A program made the position numbers and the translations under genes. Shown piece after piece: positions 1 to 9,737 of a stretch of DNA of 64,000 nt. The stretch is from NCBI RefSeq assembly GCF_012927275.1, contig NZ_JABBGG010000013.1, forward strand, positions 50,333 to 114,332, read 5' to 3'. The notes beneath the pieces are model-generated. The model saw only the letters and a list, made by a program, of their open reading frames with translations, was not told the DNA's origin and made no database searches. Numbering within the stretch: position 1 is the first letter of the stretch; every line of letters starts with the position of its first letter. This DNA comes from Massilia polaris. Lineage in GTDB: Bacteria; Pseudomonadota; Gammaproteobacteria; Burkholderiales; Burkholderiaceae_D.

Positions 1-4
1 GTGA

Positions 5-1114
5 TTAGCCGCCGATGTATGACATTTCGACTTTTCTCGCTCCGAGTACCAATCCCTCGGTGTTAATCGTTCGCGTTTCAGAATAGCGGTCAGTCCGCGC
101 GCGCCAGATGTGGGCAATCGCGGTCGAGATTTCGGCGTCGCTGCGGCCGTCGCGCAGCAGCGCGCGCAGGTCGCTGCCGCGCGTCGCGAACAGGCAGGTG
201 TACAGCTTGCCCTCGGTCGACAGGCGCGCGCGCGAGCAGTCGTGGCAGAAGGCCTGGGTGACGCTGGAGATCACGCCGATCTCGCCGCCACCGTCCGCGT
301 AGCGCCAGCGCGCCGCGGTCTCGCCGGTGTAGTTCGCGTCGATCGGCAGCAGCGGCATGTCGGCCGAGACGCGGCGCACCACTTCGGCCGACGGCACCAC
401 CTCGCGCATGTTCCAGCCGTTCGATGCGCCGACGTCCATGTATTCGATGAAGCGCAGGATGTATGGGCTGCCCTTGAAGTGGCGCGCCATCGGTACGATT
501 TCCTGGTCGTTCATGCCGCCCTTGACGACCATGTTGACCTTGATCGGTCCTAGCCCGGCCTTGTGCGCGGCATCGAGGCCGTTCAGCACGTCGGCGACCG
601 CGAAGTCGACGTCGTTCATGCGCTTGAAGATGGCGTCGTCGAGCGAGTCGAGCGATACCGTCACGCGGTTCAGGCCAGCGTCTTTCAGCGACTGCGCTTT
701 TTTCGCGAGCAGCGAGCCGTTGGTGGTCAGCGTGAGGTCGAGCGGTTTGCCGCCCGGTGTGCGCAGCTCGGCCAGCATGCCGACCAGGCGTTCGAGGTTC
801 TTGCGCAGCAGCGGTTCGCCGCCGGTGAGCCGTAGTTTTTCAACGCCGTGCGCGACGAACAGGCGCGCGATGCGGGTGATTTCTTCGAACGACAGCAGCG
901 AGGTTTGCGGCAGGTAGGCGTAGTCCTTGTCGAACACTTCCTTCGGCATGCAGTACACGCAGCGGAAATTGCAGCGGTCCGTGACCGAGATGCGCAGGTC
1001 GTGCAGCGGGCGTGCGAGCGTATCGCCCAGCAGGCCGGTGGGCGTTTCGAGGACTCGCGGAATCACGGGCGAGGTGTTGCGTTCGTCCCGGAACATGATT
1101 GTTTTTTCAGCCAT
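5..1114 (-). CDS. moaA: GTP 3',8-cyclase MoaA (molybdenum cofactor biosynthesis)
   Basis: Radical SAM enzyme that starts molybdenum cofactor synthesis by converting GTP to 3',8-cyclo-7,8-dihydro-GTP in the cytoplasm. The N-terminal part carries the cluster motif CNFRCVYC, the C-terminal part the second cluster cysteines (CHDC and a later C), and the protein ends in the GG tail typical of MoaA. I chose the ATG giving [10 protein letters not shown] (369 aa); an upstream in-frame ATG at 1156 would add 14 unlikely residues. The start overlaps the end of chrA by 8 bases, so the two are probably cotranscribed and translationally coupled. Confidence 0.95.
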   Translation of the reverse strand: MAEKTIMFRDERNTSPVIPRVLETPTGLLGDTLARPLHDLRISVTDRCNFRCVYCMPKEVFDKDYAYLPQTSLLSFEEITRIARLFVAHGVEKLRLTGGEPLLRKNLERLVGMLAELRTPGGKPLDLTLTTNGSLLAKKAQSLKDAGLNRVTVSLDSLDDAIFKRMNDVDFAVADVLNGLDAAHKAGLGPIKVNMVVKGGMNDQEIVPMARHFKGSPYILRFIEYMDVGASNGWNMREVVPSAEVVRRVSADMPLLPIDANYTGETAARWRYADGGGEIGVISSVTQAFCHDCSRARLSTEGKLYTCLFATRGSDLRALLRDGRSDAEISTAIAHIWRARTDRYSETRTINTEGLVLGARKVEMSYIGG

Positions 1115-2462
1115 TCCAATACGATAGCATGAGGCCAGCAAGGGCGCAGGCGGCAATCAGTTTGATGGTCCCTGTCTTGAACCGGAACAGTGCGATGCAT
1201 GCCGCCGCGCTGATCGCTACCGCTGGCCAGTCGATGCGTCCGTCAACGAAAAATACATGCTGCCCGAAGAACAAGGCAAGGCTGACGATGACGCCGACCA
1301 CGGCTGCCGAGATCGCCGTCAGCGGCGCAGTCATGCGGACGTTCCCGCGCGTTGACTCGACCAGCGGGCCGCCGGCGAGAATGAAAATGAATGACGGCAG
1401 GAATGTGAAGAAGGCAGCCACTGCCGCTCCGGCAACGCCGGCCAGCAGCAGGCTGTCGGTGCCGAACAGTGCGTGGGTCCAGCCGCCGACGAAGCCGACG
1501 AAGGCAACGATCATGATCAGCGGGCCGGGCGTGGTTTCGCCGAGGGCGAGGCCATCGATCATCTGGGTGGCGGTCAGCCAGTGGTACTGCTCGACGCCGC
1601 CCTGGTAGACGTACGGAAGCACGGCGTACGCGCCGCCGAAGGTCAGCATGGCGGCTTTGGTGAAGAACCAGCCCATCTGCGCCAGCGTGTGGGAGGCGCC
1701 GTAGCGGCTTGCCAGCAGCAGCCAGACCGCTGCGCCGAGTCCGCCCCCGATCAAGGCGACTTTCAACAGGTGTTTGGGTGAAAAGCGTGCGTGCGCCGGG
1801 GTTGGGGTTATGTCGTCGATGATCGCCAGGCCGTACGACGCCTTGCTGTCGAGTGTCGCGCCGCCGACCTGGAACAGGTGCGGCCATGCGCGGCCACCGG
1901 TCAGGCCGATCACTGCGGCTGCCAGGACGATGGCGGGGAAGGGCAGGCCGACAACTGCAATTGCGAGGAAGGCGGCGATGGCGATTGCAATCATCGCGGG
2001 ATTGCGCAGTGAGCGCGTGCCGATGCGCCAGGCGGCGGCGAGGACGATGGCCACGACGGCTGGTTTGATGCCGTAGAGGGTTCCAGCAACGACGGGCAGG
2101 CTGCCGTAGGCGAGGTAGATCCATGACAGCAACATCAGGAGCAGCAGCGATGGGAGCACAAACAGCGCGCCAGCAATGATGCCGCCGCGCGTGCGGTGCA
2201 TCAGCCAGCCGATGTAGACGGCAAGCTGGGTGGCTTCGGGACCGGGCAGTAGCATGCAGTAGTTGAGCGCGTGCAGGAAGCGCTGCTCCGAGATCCAGCG
2301 GCGGCGTTCGACCAGTTCGGTGTGCATCATCGCGATCTGGCCGGCGGGGCCGCCGAAGCTGATGAAGCCGAGTTTGAGCCAGTACCAGAAGGCCCGGGAC
2401 AGGGTAACTGGGGGAGGAGCGGTGTCGCGGGGAAGCATCGTTTGCATAAGCCTCGTCATCAA
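1107..2462 (-). CDS. chrA: Chromate transporter ChrA (CHR family, two-domain form)
   Basis: Inner-membrane CHR-family transporter of about 450 aa, the long form with two homologous halves. The repeated signature is visible as a [15 protein letters not shown] segment near residue 32 and a [11 protein letters not shown] segment in the second half, with about ten hydrophobic helices. The family exports chromate; that this copy does so is inferred. The first two ATGs (2462, 2459) have no Shine-Dalgarno sequence; the ATG at 2447 follows GAGG and may be the true start. The gene begins three bases after the rne terminator and overlaps moaA at its 3' end. Confidence 0.85.
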   Translation of the reverse strand: MMTRLMQTMLPRDTAPPPVTLSRAFWYWLKLGFISFGGPAGQIAMMHTELVERRRWISEQRFLHALNYCMLLPGPEATQLAVYIGWLMHRTRGGIIAGALFVLPSLLLLMLLSWIYLAYGSLPVVAGTLYGIKPAVVAIVLAAAWRIGTRSLRNPAMIAIAIAAFLAIAVVGLPFPAIVLAAAVIGLTGGRAWPHLFQVGGATLDSKASYGLAIIDDITPTPAHARFSPKHLLKVALIGGGLGAAVWLLLASRYGASHTLAQMGWFFTKAAMLTFGGAYAVLPYVYQGGVEQYHWLTATQMIDGLALGETTPGPLIMIVAFVGFVGGWTHALFGTDSLLLAGVAGAAVAAFFTFLPSFIFILAGGPLVESTRGNVRMTAPLTAISAAVVGVIVSLALFFGQHVFFVDGRIDWPAVAISAAACIALFRFKTGTIKLIAACALAGLMLSYWNG

Positions 2463-2464
2463 AC

Positions 2465-2493
2465 AAAAAGGGAAGCACGAAGCTTCCCTTTTT
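2465..2493 (-). terminator. Rho-independent terminator of rne
   Basis: A perfect 12-bp stem (2465-2476 with 2482-2493) with a 5-base loop. The stem ends in A5/T5, so it would work in either direction. It lies 21 bases past the rne stop and just before the chrA start. Confidence 0.85.
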
Positions 2494-2514
2494 ATGTATC
2501 AACCACCCATCGGA

Positions 2515-5500
2515 TTATTGACGGGTATCGACCTGGATCAGCGGCTCGTCAGCTTGCGGCGGCAATGGCTTGCGCTCGCGCGGCTTGCGGGCCGGTGGAG
2601 CAACTTGCGCCGCTGCTTCCTGCGCTGCGCGCAGCTTTGCAGGATCGGTCGATGCCATCACCAGGCCTGCCGAACCGAGCAGCTCGTTGATGTCGGCGAT
2701 CGGTGCCGGTGCAGCCGCGGCTGCCGGGGCTACAGCAGCTGGAACAGGAACAGGGGCTGGCGCAGGTGCTGCTTCCACCTTCGCTGGCTCGGCTGCAACA
2801 GGCTCCGCGACCAGTTCCGCTACCGGATCAGGCGTGAAGATGGTCGGCTCGGCATACGATGGCTCTGCCGCTACAGGCGCCGGAGCTACCTCTGCTGCGA
2901 TCGGCTCAACTGCTACTGGAGCTGGTGCTGCAGCTTCGGCCACAACCGGAGCCGCCGTCACTTCAGCTGCAGCCGATGCTTCGGCCATCGCTTCGGAAGC
3001 CACATACTCTGCCGATGGAACCGGCGCAGCGCCGGATTCAGCGACGGCTGCGGCGACGACCGCGGTCGCTGCCATTGGCGCTTCCGCGACTGGCGCTTTC
3101 TCTTCAGCTAGCGGGGCAGCTTCGACGACGGGTGCCGCTTCCGCGACCGCAGCCGCCTCAACTGGCACTGCCGCTACGGCGCTTGCTTCAGGAGCAACGC
3201 TGAACGTTGCTTCAGCAGCTTGTTCGCCTTCGCCTTCGAGTTCGCCTTCCTGGCCTTCCATGCCGTCAACCTGGTCGCGATCGCGGCGATTGCGGTTGCG
3301 GCCGCCACGACGACGGCGGCGGCGCGGTTCATCGCCGCCAGCTTCGACTTCGATCTCTTCACCGTTCGGGCCGATGGTGATGATGGTCTTCGGCGCCAGT
3401 GCTTCCTGCTCGGCAACTTCGCCGCCAACATTCACGACAGCTGCCGCGGCTGCCACGACAGGCGCCACTGCCAGCTCGTCGGTACGGCTTTCGATGGCCG
3501 GGGTGCGCTCGGCGCGCTCGCGCGGCTGGCGTGCCGGACGCTCAGGACGCTCGCCACGCTCTGCACGCTCGCCACGCGGCGCCGCTGCCGTTACCTCGGC
3601 CTGCTCGCGTGGCTCACGCGGCGGACGCGGCTGGCGCGGTGGACGCGCTGGCTTGGTGTCGGCTTCCGCTGCCTTGACGGTGTCGTCCTGGCCAGCTTTT
3701 GGTTCGCGCTCGTCACGCTCACGGCCGCCTTGCTTGGCGCCACGGCCACGGCCACGCGGGCCACGGACATTGCGGTCGCCACGGTCGCCGGCTGCCGGCT
3801 TGCTCGGCGCTGCAGGTGCTGGCGGGGCGACCACGACGGTTTCTTCAGGGCCGAAGATGAAGGCCTTCAGCTTGGCGAAGAACCCTTGTTCCGCCGGTGC
3901 GGTCAGCACTGGCGCGGTAACCTTCGGCACTTCGACGGTCGAGCGGTCCACCACAGGCGCAGGCTGGGCCGGGGTGATGGTCTTGACGACGGCTTCCTGG
4001 CGCGGCTTGACGTCTTCCTTCTGGCGCTTGCTGTAGGCCATGTCGGTCTCAGCCTGCTCAGCCAGGTTATAGCTGGCCTGGGTGTCTTCGAGGCGCGGGT
4101 CGTCGTGCTTGATGCGCTCGAGCTTGTAATGCGGCGTGTCAAGGTGCTTGTTCGGGATCAGGATCACGCTGATGCGGTGACGGTTCTCGATCTTCAGCAC
4201 TTCGCCGCGCTTTTCGTTGAGCAGGAAGGCGGCGACGTCCACTGGCACTTGCACGTGGATGGTGGCCGAATTTTCCTTCATCGCCTCTTCCTGGATGATG
4301 CGCAGGACTTGCAGGGCCGACGATTCGGTGTCGCGGATGTGGCCGGTGCCGGAGCAGCGCGGGCAGGTCACGTGGCTGCCTTCGGACAGTGACGGACGCA
4401 GGCGCTGGCGCGACAGTTCCATCAGGCCGAAGCGCGAGATCTTGCCCATCTGGACGCGGGCGCGGTCGTGGTGCAGCGCGTCTTTCAGGCGGGTTTCCAC
4501 CTCGCGCTGGTTCTTCGCCACTTCCATGTCGATGAAGTCGATCACGATCAGGCCGCCCAGGTCGCGCAGGCGTAGCTGGCGGGCAACTTCTTCGGCCGCT
4601 TCGCAGTTGGTGTTGAAGGCGGTCGTTTCGATGTCCGAGCCGCGCGTCGCGCGCGCCGAGTTGACGTCGACCGAGACCAGCGCTTCGGTGTGGTCGATCA
4701 CGATGGCGCCGCCCGATGGCAGCGGCACGGTGCGCGAGTACGCGGTTTCAATCTGGTGTTCGATCTGGAAGCGCGAGAACAGCGGCACGTCGTCGCTGTA
4801 ACGCTTCACGCGGTGCACCATGTCGGGCATCACGTGGCTCATGAACTGATGGGCCTGCTCGTAGATGTCGTCGGTGTCGATCAGGATCTCGCCGATGTCC
4901 GGCTGGAAGTAGTCGCGGATCGCGCGGATCACCAGCGAGGATTCCTGGTAGATCAGGAAAGCGCCATTGCCTTGCTTGCCGGCGCCTTCGATCGCGCGCC
5001 ACAGTTGCATCAGGTAGTTCAGGTCCCACTGCAGTTCTTCGACGTTGCGGCCGATGCCTGCGGTGCGGGCGATCACCGACATGCCTTGCGGCAGGTCGAG
5101 CTTGTCCATGGTTTCGCGCAGTTCCTGGCGCTCTTCGCCTTCGACACGGCGCGATACGCCGCCACCGCGCGGGTTGTTCGGCATCAGCACGAGGTAACGG
5201 CCGGCCAGCGAGATGAACGAGGTCAGGGCAGCGCCCTTGTTGCCGCGTTCTTCCTTCTCGACCTGGACCATGATCTCCTGGCCTTCGCGCAGCGCATCCT
5301 TGATCGATGCGTTACGCACGTCGACGCCTTCGCGGAAGTAGGTACGCGCGACTTCCTTGAATGGCAGGAAGCCGTGGCGGTCTTCGCCGTAGCTGACGAA
5401 GCAGGCTTCCAGCGATGGCTCGATGCGGGTGATCACGCCTTTGTAGATATTCGACTTGCGCTGTTCGCGACCCGCCGTTTCGATATCGATATCGATCAGT

Positions 5501-5568
5501 TTCTGACCGTCGACAATCGCTACGCGCAGCTCTTCTTGCTGCGTAGCGTTAAACAACATACGTTTCAT
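2515..5568 (-). CDS. rne: Ribonuclease E
   Basis: Endoribonuclease that starts mRNA decay, processes rRNA and tRNA precursors, and scaffolds the degradosome. The N-terminal half (about residues 1-420) has the S1 RNA-binding region, the DNase I-like domain with both metal-binding aspartates (VSVDVNSA and VIDFIDM), and the zinc-link cysteines in CPRCSGTGH. The C-terminal half is long, low in complexity and rich in Pro/Ala/Arg/Glu, as expected for the disordered scaffold. The total of 1017 aa is in the usual range. A GGAG sits 9 bases before the ATG. It is divergent from rluC. Confidence 0.97.
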   Translation of the reverse strand: MKRMLFNATQQEELRVAIVDGQKLIDIDIETAGREQRKSNIYKGVITRIEPSLEACFVSYGEDRHGFLPFKEVARTYFREGVDVRNASIKDALREGQEIMVQVEKEERGNKGAALTSFISLAGRYLVLMPNNPRGGGVSRRVEGEERQELRETMDKLDLPQGMSVIARTAGIGRNVEELQWDLNYLMQLWRAIEGAGKQGNGAFLIYQESSLVIRAIRDYFQPDIGEILIDTDDIYEQAHQFMSHVMPDMVHRVKRYSDDVPLFSRFQIEHQIETAYSRTVPLPSGGAIVIDHTEALVSVDVNSARATRGSDIETTAFNTNCEAAEEVARQLRLRDLGGLIVIDFIDMEVAKNQREVETRLKDALHHDRARVQMGKISRFGLMELSRQRLRPSLSEGSHVTCPRCSGTGHIRDTESSALQVLRIIQEEAMKENSATIHVQVPVDVAAFLLNEKRGEVLKIENRHRISVILIPNKHLDTPHYKLERIKHDDPRLEDTQASYNLAEQAETDMAYSKRQKEDVKPRQEAVVKTITPAQPAPVVDRSTVEVPKVTAPVLTAPAEQGFFAKLKAFIFGPEETVVVAPPAPAAPSKPAAGDRGDRNVRGPRGRGRGAKQGGRERDEREPKAGQDDTVKAAEADTKPARPPRQPRPPREPREQAEVTAAAPRGERAERGERPERPARQPRERAERTPAIESRTDELAVAPVVAAAAAVVNVGGEVAEQEALAPKTIITIGPNGEEIEVEAGGDEPRRRRRRGGRNRNRRDRDQVDGMEGQEGELEGEGEQAAEATFSVAPEASAVAAVPVEAAAVAEAAPVVEAAPLAEEKAPVAEAPMAATAVVAAAVAESGAAPVPSAEYVASEAMAEASAAAEVTAAPVVAEAAAPAPVAVEPIAAEVAPAPVAAEPSYAEPTIFTPDPVAELVAEPVAAEPAKVEAAPAPAPVPVPAAVAPAAAAAPAPIADINELLGSAGLVMASTDPAKLRAAQEAAAQVAPPARKPRERKPLPPQADEPLIQVDTRQ

Positions 5569-6250
5569 TTTTATTAACTCCGCGGCCCGCAGGCCGATCC
5601 AGTGCCGCTTTTTAAAGCGGCAAAAAGTACACGGGATGTACGCGAGAAGGTGGAGTGCCGGAGGTGGGTATGCCTAAGCGTACGGCGCGCTGACGCTGCG
5701 CGTCATGGCCGTAACAGGCGCTGTGGGGTCGATCGACATGCCGAGTGCACGCATCACCTGCAACTTGCCGAATGCAGCCCGGTCAAACTGGGGCACGGCT
5801 GAAAGCCAGGCGGTGAGCAAATCAATGGCCAGACCGCGGTTTGGCGAACATACAAAGGCTTGGATACCCAGGCATACAGTCTGCCTTTACCTCACAAGCC
5901 TCAGGTACGAGGCGCAAATCCGGTCGGGCGAAAACGACAAGCGTTATCGACGCCATCATCCGGCGAGCCCGCCTACAGGCCGGCTTGCCGGTACTTATCC
6001 TTAAAATTCCAAGCAATCCAATTCAGCACTCATGCGCGGTATCCGATTACAACTACGGTGCAACCCTGATTCGCGCAGGAATGTGCGTACACATTTTTTT
6101 CCATCGAATTTGCAATTTGGCGAGGCCGATGGAGACGCCCCTGTGTAAAATATCGTTTTAATTCTTACACCAGCAGAGGTTTGACCGCCGCCTGTCGATT
6201 ATATATTCAAAATGAAGGACTTAGAGAGATTTTCTGGGAAGACAGAGCAA
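5569..6250. other. rne-rluC divergent intergenic region (5' leader of rne)
   Basis: About 680 bases without a convincing gene. RNase E mRNAs usually have a long structured leader used for autoregulation, and this space fits that. A perfect 8-bp stem with a 2-base loop (5604-5621) lies about 35 bases upstream of the rne start and may be part of it. The region must hold promoters for both rne and rluC, but I see no hexamer pair strong enough to call. Short ORFs here have neither ribosome sites nor recognisable products. Confidence 0.5.
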
Positions 6251-7255
6251 ATGAAGATGCAAAACGATGTTGTTCCCCCTTCATCACAGCCGGCGCCACA
6301 ACAACCGCAAGCGCAGTTCGTCACAATTACCGAAGAAGAAGCTGGCCAGCGTATTGACAACTACCTGCTGCGGATCTGCAAGGGCGTGCCGAAAAGTCAC
6401 GTCTATCGCATCCTGCGCTCGGGCGAAGTACGTGTCAACAAGGGCCGTATCGACCAGATGTACCGCCTCGAAAGCGGCGACGTGGTGCGCATCCCGCCGG
6501 TCCGCATCGCCGAAAAAGCCAGCCAGGCCGCCGTTCCCGGCGCCGAATTCGCGATCCTGCACGAGGACGCCCACCTCTTGATCATCGACAAGCCAAGCGG
6601 CGTGGCGGTGCATGGCGGCTCGGGCGTGTCGTACGGCGTGATCGAGCAGCTGCGCGCGGCGCGCCCGGACGCCAAGTTCCTGGAACTGGTGCACCGCCTC
6701 GACCGCGAAACGTCGGGCCTGCTGCTGCTGGCCAAGAAGAGGTCAGCGCTGACCAACCTGCACGAACAGATGCGCGACGGGCTCACCGACAAGCGCTACC
6801 TGACCATGGTGGCGGGCGACTGGCAGAACGCGCGCCAGCACATCAAGCTGCCGCTGCATAAATACACGACGGCCGAAGGCGAACGCCGCGTTTGCGTGCA
6901 GGCCGGCGGCATGGAGTCGCACACTGTGTTCAGCCTGCTCCGAAAGTGGAACAAGTTCGCCTTGCTGGAAGCCGAGCTGAAGACCGGGCGTACCCACCAG
7001 ATCCGCGTTCACCTGGCATCGTCGGGCTTCCCCATCCTCGGTGACGACAAATACGGCGATTTCGCCCTCAACCGCCTGCTGCTCAAGGCCGACGACAGCC
7101 GCGGCGCCCTCAAGCGGATGTTCCTGCACGCGCACCAGATCACGTTTACCCACCCGGAAACCGGCAAGCCGATGACGATAAATGCACCGTTACCGGCAGA
7201 ATGCGAGCGTTTCTTGGTAAGCTTGGGAAAACCGCAGGCGACTGCGAAGCGCTAA
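6251..7255 (+). CDS. rluC: 23S rRNA pseudouridine synthase RluC
   Basis: Pseudouridine synthase of the RluA family; RluC modifies U955, U2504 and U2580 of E. coli 23S rRNA. An N-terminal S4 RNA-binding domain (about residues 25-85) precedes the catalytic domain with the motif HRLDRETSGLLLLAK, where the Asp is the nucleophile. The neighbouring divergent rne is a typical setting. I use the ATG at 6251, preceded by GGGAAG; an earlier ATG at 6212 lacks a ribosome site. The choice between RluC and another RluA-family member rests on this context and on the S4 domain. Confidence 0.9.
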   Translation: MKMQNDVVPPSSQPAPQQPQAQFVTITEEEAGQRIDNYLLRICKGVPKSHVYRILRSGEVRVNKGRIDQMYRLESGDVVRIPPVRIAEKASQAAVPGAEFAILHEDAHLLIIDKPSGVAVHGGSGVSYGVIEQLRAARPDAKFLELVHRLDRETSGLLLLAKKRSALTNLHEQMRDGLTDKRYLTMVAGDWQNARQHIKLPLHKYTTAEGERRVCVQAGGMESHTVFSLLRKWNKFALLEAELKTGRTHQIRVHLASSGFPILGDDKYGDFALNRLLLKADDSRGALKRMFLHAHQITFTHPETGKPMTINAPLPAECERFLVSLGKPQATAKR

Positions 7256-7332
7256 AACACTTTTTGTGGACTCATTGCAGTCCACTGAACAAATACCTGG
7301 ACAGGAGCCGGCCGCATGCGCGGCTGGAGAAC

Positions 7333-7992
7333 ATGGCAAGAAAGCAATTTGATCTGATCGTCTTCGATTGGGACGGCACACTGATGGACAGCACCGCCAC
7401 CATCGTCAAATGTATTCAGGCAGCAGCGAAGGACCTCGGTTTGCCGGTCCCGAATGATGAAGCAGCGTCGCACGTAATCGGGCTGGGCCTGTTTGAGGCG
7501 ATGCAGGCAGTCATGCCGGGCATCGACCCGGCGATGTACCCGCGCATGGTGGAACGTTATCGCTTCCATTTCCTGTCGAAGGACCACGATCTGGTGCTGT
7601 TCGACGGCGTTCGCGAAATGCTGACTGAACTGTCGCAGCAGGCGTATTTCCTCGCCGTCGCCACCGGCAAGAGCCGGGTAGGGCTGAACCGCGCCCTGAA
7701 CGCCGTCGGCCTGCTGTCGCTGTTCGACGCAACGCGTTGCGCCGACGAGACATTTTCCAAGCCACACCCTGCAATGTTGCAAGAATTGACAAGGGAATTG
7801 GGCCAGGACCTGCGCCGCACCGTTATGATCGGCGATACCACCCACGACTTGCTCATGGCCAATAACGCTGGCGCGTCCGGAATTGCGGTACAGTATGGCG
7901 CCCATCCGGTCGACCAGCTGCACGCCTGCGCGCCGCTGTATTCGGCCAGCACGGTTGGCGAATTGCATCAGTGGCTGGCTGAGAACGCCTGA
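7333..7992 (+). CDS. HAD-superfamily hydrolase, phosphoglycolate phosphatase-like
   Basis: A 219-aa HAD hydrolase with motif I FDWDGTLMDST (catalytic Asp pair) near residue 10, motif II as ATGKS and motif IV as MIGDTTHDLLMA. Length and cap layout fit the Gph/PGP group, which removes phosphate from 2-phosphoglycolate or similar small phosphoesters; the substrate is not proven. The ATG at 7333 places motif I at the normal distance; the longer in-frame extension is not conserved-looking. It lies 77 bases after rluC and overlaps the next gene by one base (TGATG), so rluC, this gene, the Rieske gene and sppA probably form one operon. Confidence 0.85.
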   Translation: MARKQFDLIVFDWDGTLMDSTATIVKCIQAAAKDLGLPVPNDEAASHVIGLGLFEAMQAVMPGIDPAMYPRMVERYRFHFLSKDHDLVLFDGVREMLTELSQQAYFLAVATGKSRVGLNRALNAVGLLSLFDATRCADETFSKPHPAMLQELTRELGQDLRRTVMIGDTTHDLLMANNAGASGIAVQYGAHPVDQLHACAPLYSASTVGELHQWLAENA

Positions 7993-8375
7993 TGGCTGGC
8001 GAAACAGCGAACGAGGTATTCATTTGCGAGTCCGATGCCGTTGCTGAAGGCGGCAGGGGTGTGCGTTTTCCGGTGCTGGCGTTTGGCGATGCCGCCACCG
8101 GCTTCGTGGTGCGCTACGACGGCAAGCCGCACGCCTACCTGAACCGCTGCGCCCACGTTCCTATCGAGCTGGACTGGGCCGAAGGCGAGTTTTTCGAATC
8201 GAGCGGACTGTACCTGATGTGCGCCACCCATGGGGCGATCTACGTTCCCGACAGCGGCCTGTGCGCCGGCGGCCCCTGCAAGGGAGGCCGGCTGCGCCCG
8301 ATCGCCGTGCGTGAGCTGGACGACAAGATTTACTGGCAGCCGGACGAATTCATTCGTCCGCCGCAGGCGAAGTGA
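7992..8375 (+). CDS. Rieske [2Fe-2S] domain protein
   Basis: A 127-aa protein that is essentially one Rieske domain: CAH in the first ligand pair and CATH in the second, about 25 residues apart. Such stand-alone proteins act as small electron carriers or ferredoxin-like partners; the partner is not visible here. It starts inside the stop of the phosphatase gene and is followed 21 bases later by sppA. No signal peptide, so it is cytoplasmic. Confidence 0.85.
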   Translation: MAGETANEVFICESDAVAEGGRGVRFPVLAFGDAATGFVVRYDGKPHAYLNRCAHVPIELDWAEGEFFESSGLYLMCATHGAIYVPDSGLCAGGPCKGGRLRPIAVRELDDKIYWQPDEFIRPPQAK

Positions 8376-8396
8376 TTGTTTGAACCAAAAGCGAGT

Positions 8397-9392
8397 ATGA
8401 ACGAGAACCCGAATAACCAACCCGACAGCCGCACGACACCACGCGAGCTCAGCTCTAACTGGGAGCGTGAAACGCTGGAAAAGCTGATGTTCGCCACGCT
8501 GAAGGAACAGCGGGCGGCGCGGCGCTGGCACATCTTCTTCCGTTTGCTGATGATCGGCATCGCGGTGGTTGGACTGTGGATCTTTTTCGACCTGAGTATC
8601 CCTGGCGACGATGCCGAGGCGCTGGGCCGCCACACGGCATTGATTGAAATTGAAGGCAATATCGAAGAAGAAGGCAGCGGCGCGGCCGACAATGTCATCC
8701 CCTCGTTGAACAAGGCGTTCTCCGATAACGGCTCGGTCGCAGTGGTGCTGCGGATCAACAGCCCGGGCGGCAGCCCGGTGCAGGCGGGCATCATCGTCGA
8801 CGAGATCAAGCGCCTGCGGCGCGGCTATCCGGCCAAGCAGCTGTATGTCGTGGTCGACGAAATGTGCGCCTCCGGCGGCTACTACATCGCCGCCGCCGCG
8901 GACCGCATTTTCGTGAACAAAGCGAGCATCGTCGGCTCGGTTGGCGTGCTGATGGACGGATTTGGCTTCACCGGCACGATGGAGAAGCTGGGCGTCGAAC
9001 GGCGCCTGATGACGGCCGGCGAAAACAAGGGCTTCCTCGATCCGTTCAGCCCCCAGTCGGATAAGCACAAGGCGCACGCGCAGGCGATGCTCAATGAAAT
9101 CCACCAGCAGTTCATCGGCGTGGTGCGGGCAGGGCGCGGCAAACGCCTGAAAGAAACCCCGGAAACCTTCTCCGGCCTGTACTGGAGCGGCGCGAAAGCC
9201 GTCGAGATGGGCCTGGCGGACGGCTTCGGCACGGTCGACAGCGTGGCGCGCGATATCGTCAAAGTCGAAGATATTGTCGACTACACCGCCCACGAAGGAT
9301 TGCCTGAGCGCGTGCTGAAGAAGTTCGGCGCGGCGGTCGGCGAAGGCGCGGTCAAGGCGATGGGCCCAGGAAATCTTCCCCAACTGCGCTGA
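8397..9392 (+). CDS. sppA: Signal peptide peptidase SppA (S49 family, short form)
   Basis: Membrane-anchored serine protease that degrades cleaved signal peptides. One transmembrane segment lies at about residues 45-65 and the protease domain is periplasmic. The likely nucleophile is Ser159 (CASGGYY) and the general base Lys211 (AGENKGF). The spacing of 52 residues equals that of Bacillus SppA Ser147/Lys199. Length 331 aa is the single-domain form. The ATG at 8397 is preferred over a TTG right after the Rieske stop. Confidence 0.88.
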   Translation: MNENPNNQPDSRTTPRELSSNWERETLEKLMFATLKEQRAARRWHIFFRLLMIGIAVVGLWIFFDLSIPGDDAEALGRHTALIEIEGNIEEEGSGAADNVIPSLNKAFSDNGSVAVVLRINSPGGSPVQAGIIVDEIKRLRRGYPAKQLYVVVDEMCASGGYYIAAAADRIFVNKASIVGSVGVLMDGFGFTGTMEKLGVERRLMTAGENKGFLDPFSPQSDKHKAHAQAMLNEIHQQFIGVVRAGRGKRLKETPETFSGLYWSGAKAVEMGLADGFGTVDSVARDIVKVEDIVDYTAHEGLPERVLKKFGAAVGEGAVKAMGPGNLPQLR

Positions 9393-9412
9393 TATTCCGA
9401 TACATATTTACC

Positions 9413-9440
9413 TTGAATGTTCGGGCAGGTGTTCTATATT
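9413..9440 (+). promoter_or_regulatory. Candidate sigma-70 promoter with a palindrome over the -10
   Basis: TTGAAT (9413-9418), a 16-base spacer, then TATATT (9435-9440). An imperfect inverted repeat, CAGGTGTT at 9426-9433 and AAGACCTG at 9441-9448 (7 of 8 paired), spans the -10 and could bind a repressor. It precedes a stretch with no ORF that ends in a good terminator, so it may drive a small RNA. Confidence 0.45.
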
Positions 9441-9446
9441 AAGACC

Positions 9447-9621
9447 TGTAGTTCATTCTAAGGGGGGGCGCTATTACCAATCCACCGATTTGGCATCATA
9501 TTGACTGAAGGAAGCGAACTACCGCTGCATCATGTAATGCGGTACTGAGAGAATTCTAATTCCTCGTAGTGTGTCCCAGACGGGACTTGGAAACGACGGT
9601 GCAATGCCGTCGTTTTCTTTT
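9447..9621 (+). ncRNA. Candidate structured small RNA downstream of sppA
   Basis: About 175 bases bounded by the promoter-like site at 9413-9440 and an intrinsic terminator ending near 9621. It has no ORF with a ribosome site. Three hairpins follow each other: ACCGC/GCGGT (9521-9543), GTCCC/GGGAC (9573-9586) and the terminator stem (9591-9615). I compared it by eye with 6S RNA and tmRNA and it matches neither. It could also be only the trailer of sppA mRNA. Confidence 0.35.
9591..9621 (+). terminator. Intrinsic terminator upstream of the MITE-like element
   Basis: Perfect 9-bp stem AAACGACGG (9591-9599) with CCGTCGTTT (9607-9615), followed by TCTTTT. It ends whatever is transcribed rightward after sppA. 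Confidence 0.75.
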
Positions 9622-9737
9622 GCTATGTCGCCGTTAAGTGTGGAAATGTGCACGTCGCCTGCGCGCGAAGTCGGGTCCGCCAGTGGCGGGCACGCGTTGG
9701 TAGTGAAGGCGCATTCCACACTTTACGGTGACATAGC
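9622..9737. mobile_element. MITE-like element, 116 bp, with 24-bp terminal inverted repeats
   Basis: The left end (9622-9645) and right end (9714-9737) are inverted repeats of 24 bases with two mismatches, starting GCTATGTC. The 11-base sequence TTTTCTTTTGC occurs at 9613-9623 and again at 9739-9749, as expected for a target-site duplication, with two bases shared with the repeat end. There is no coding capacity inside. This fits a non-autonomous transposon mobilised by an enzyme elsewhere; the family is not identified. Confidence 0.6.

Noticed and set aside
9447..9621. 6S RNA or tmRNA
   Set aside because: No long closing stem with a central bubble as in 6S, and no tRNA-like end or tag frame as in tmRNA.
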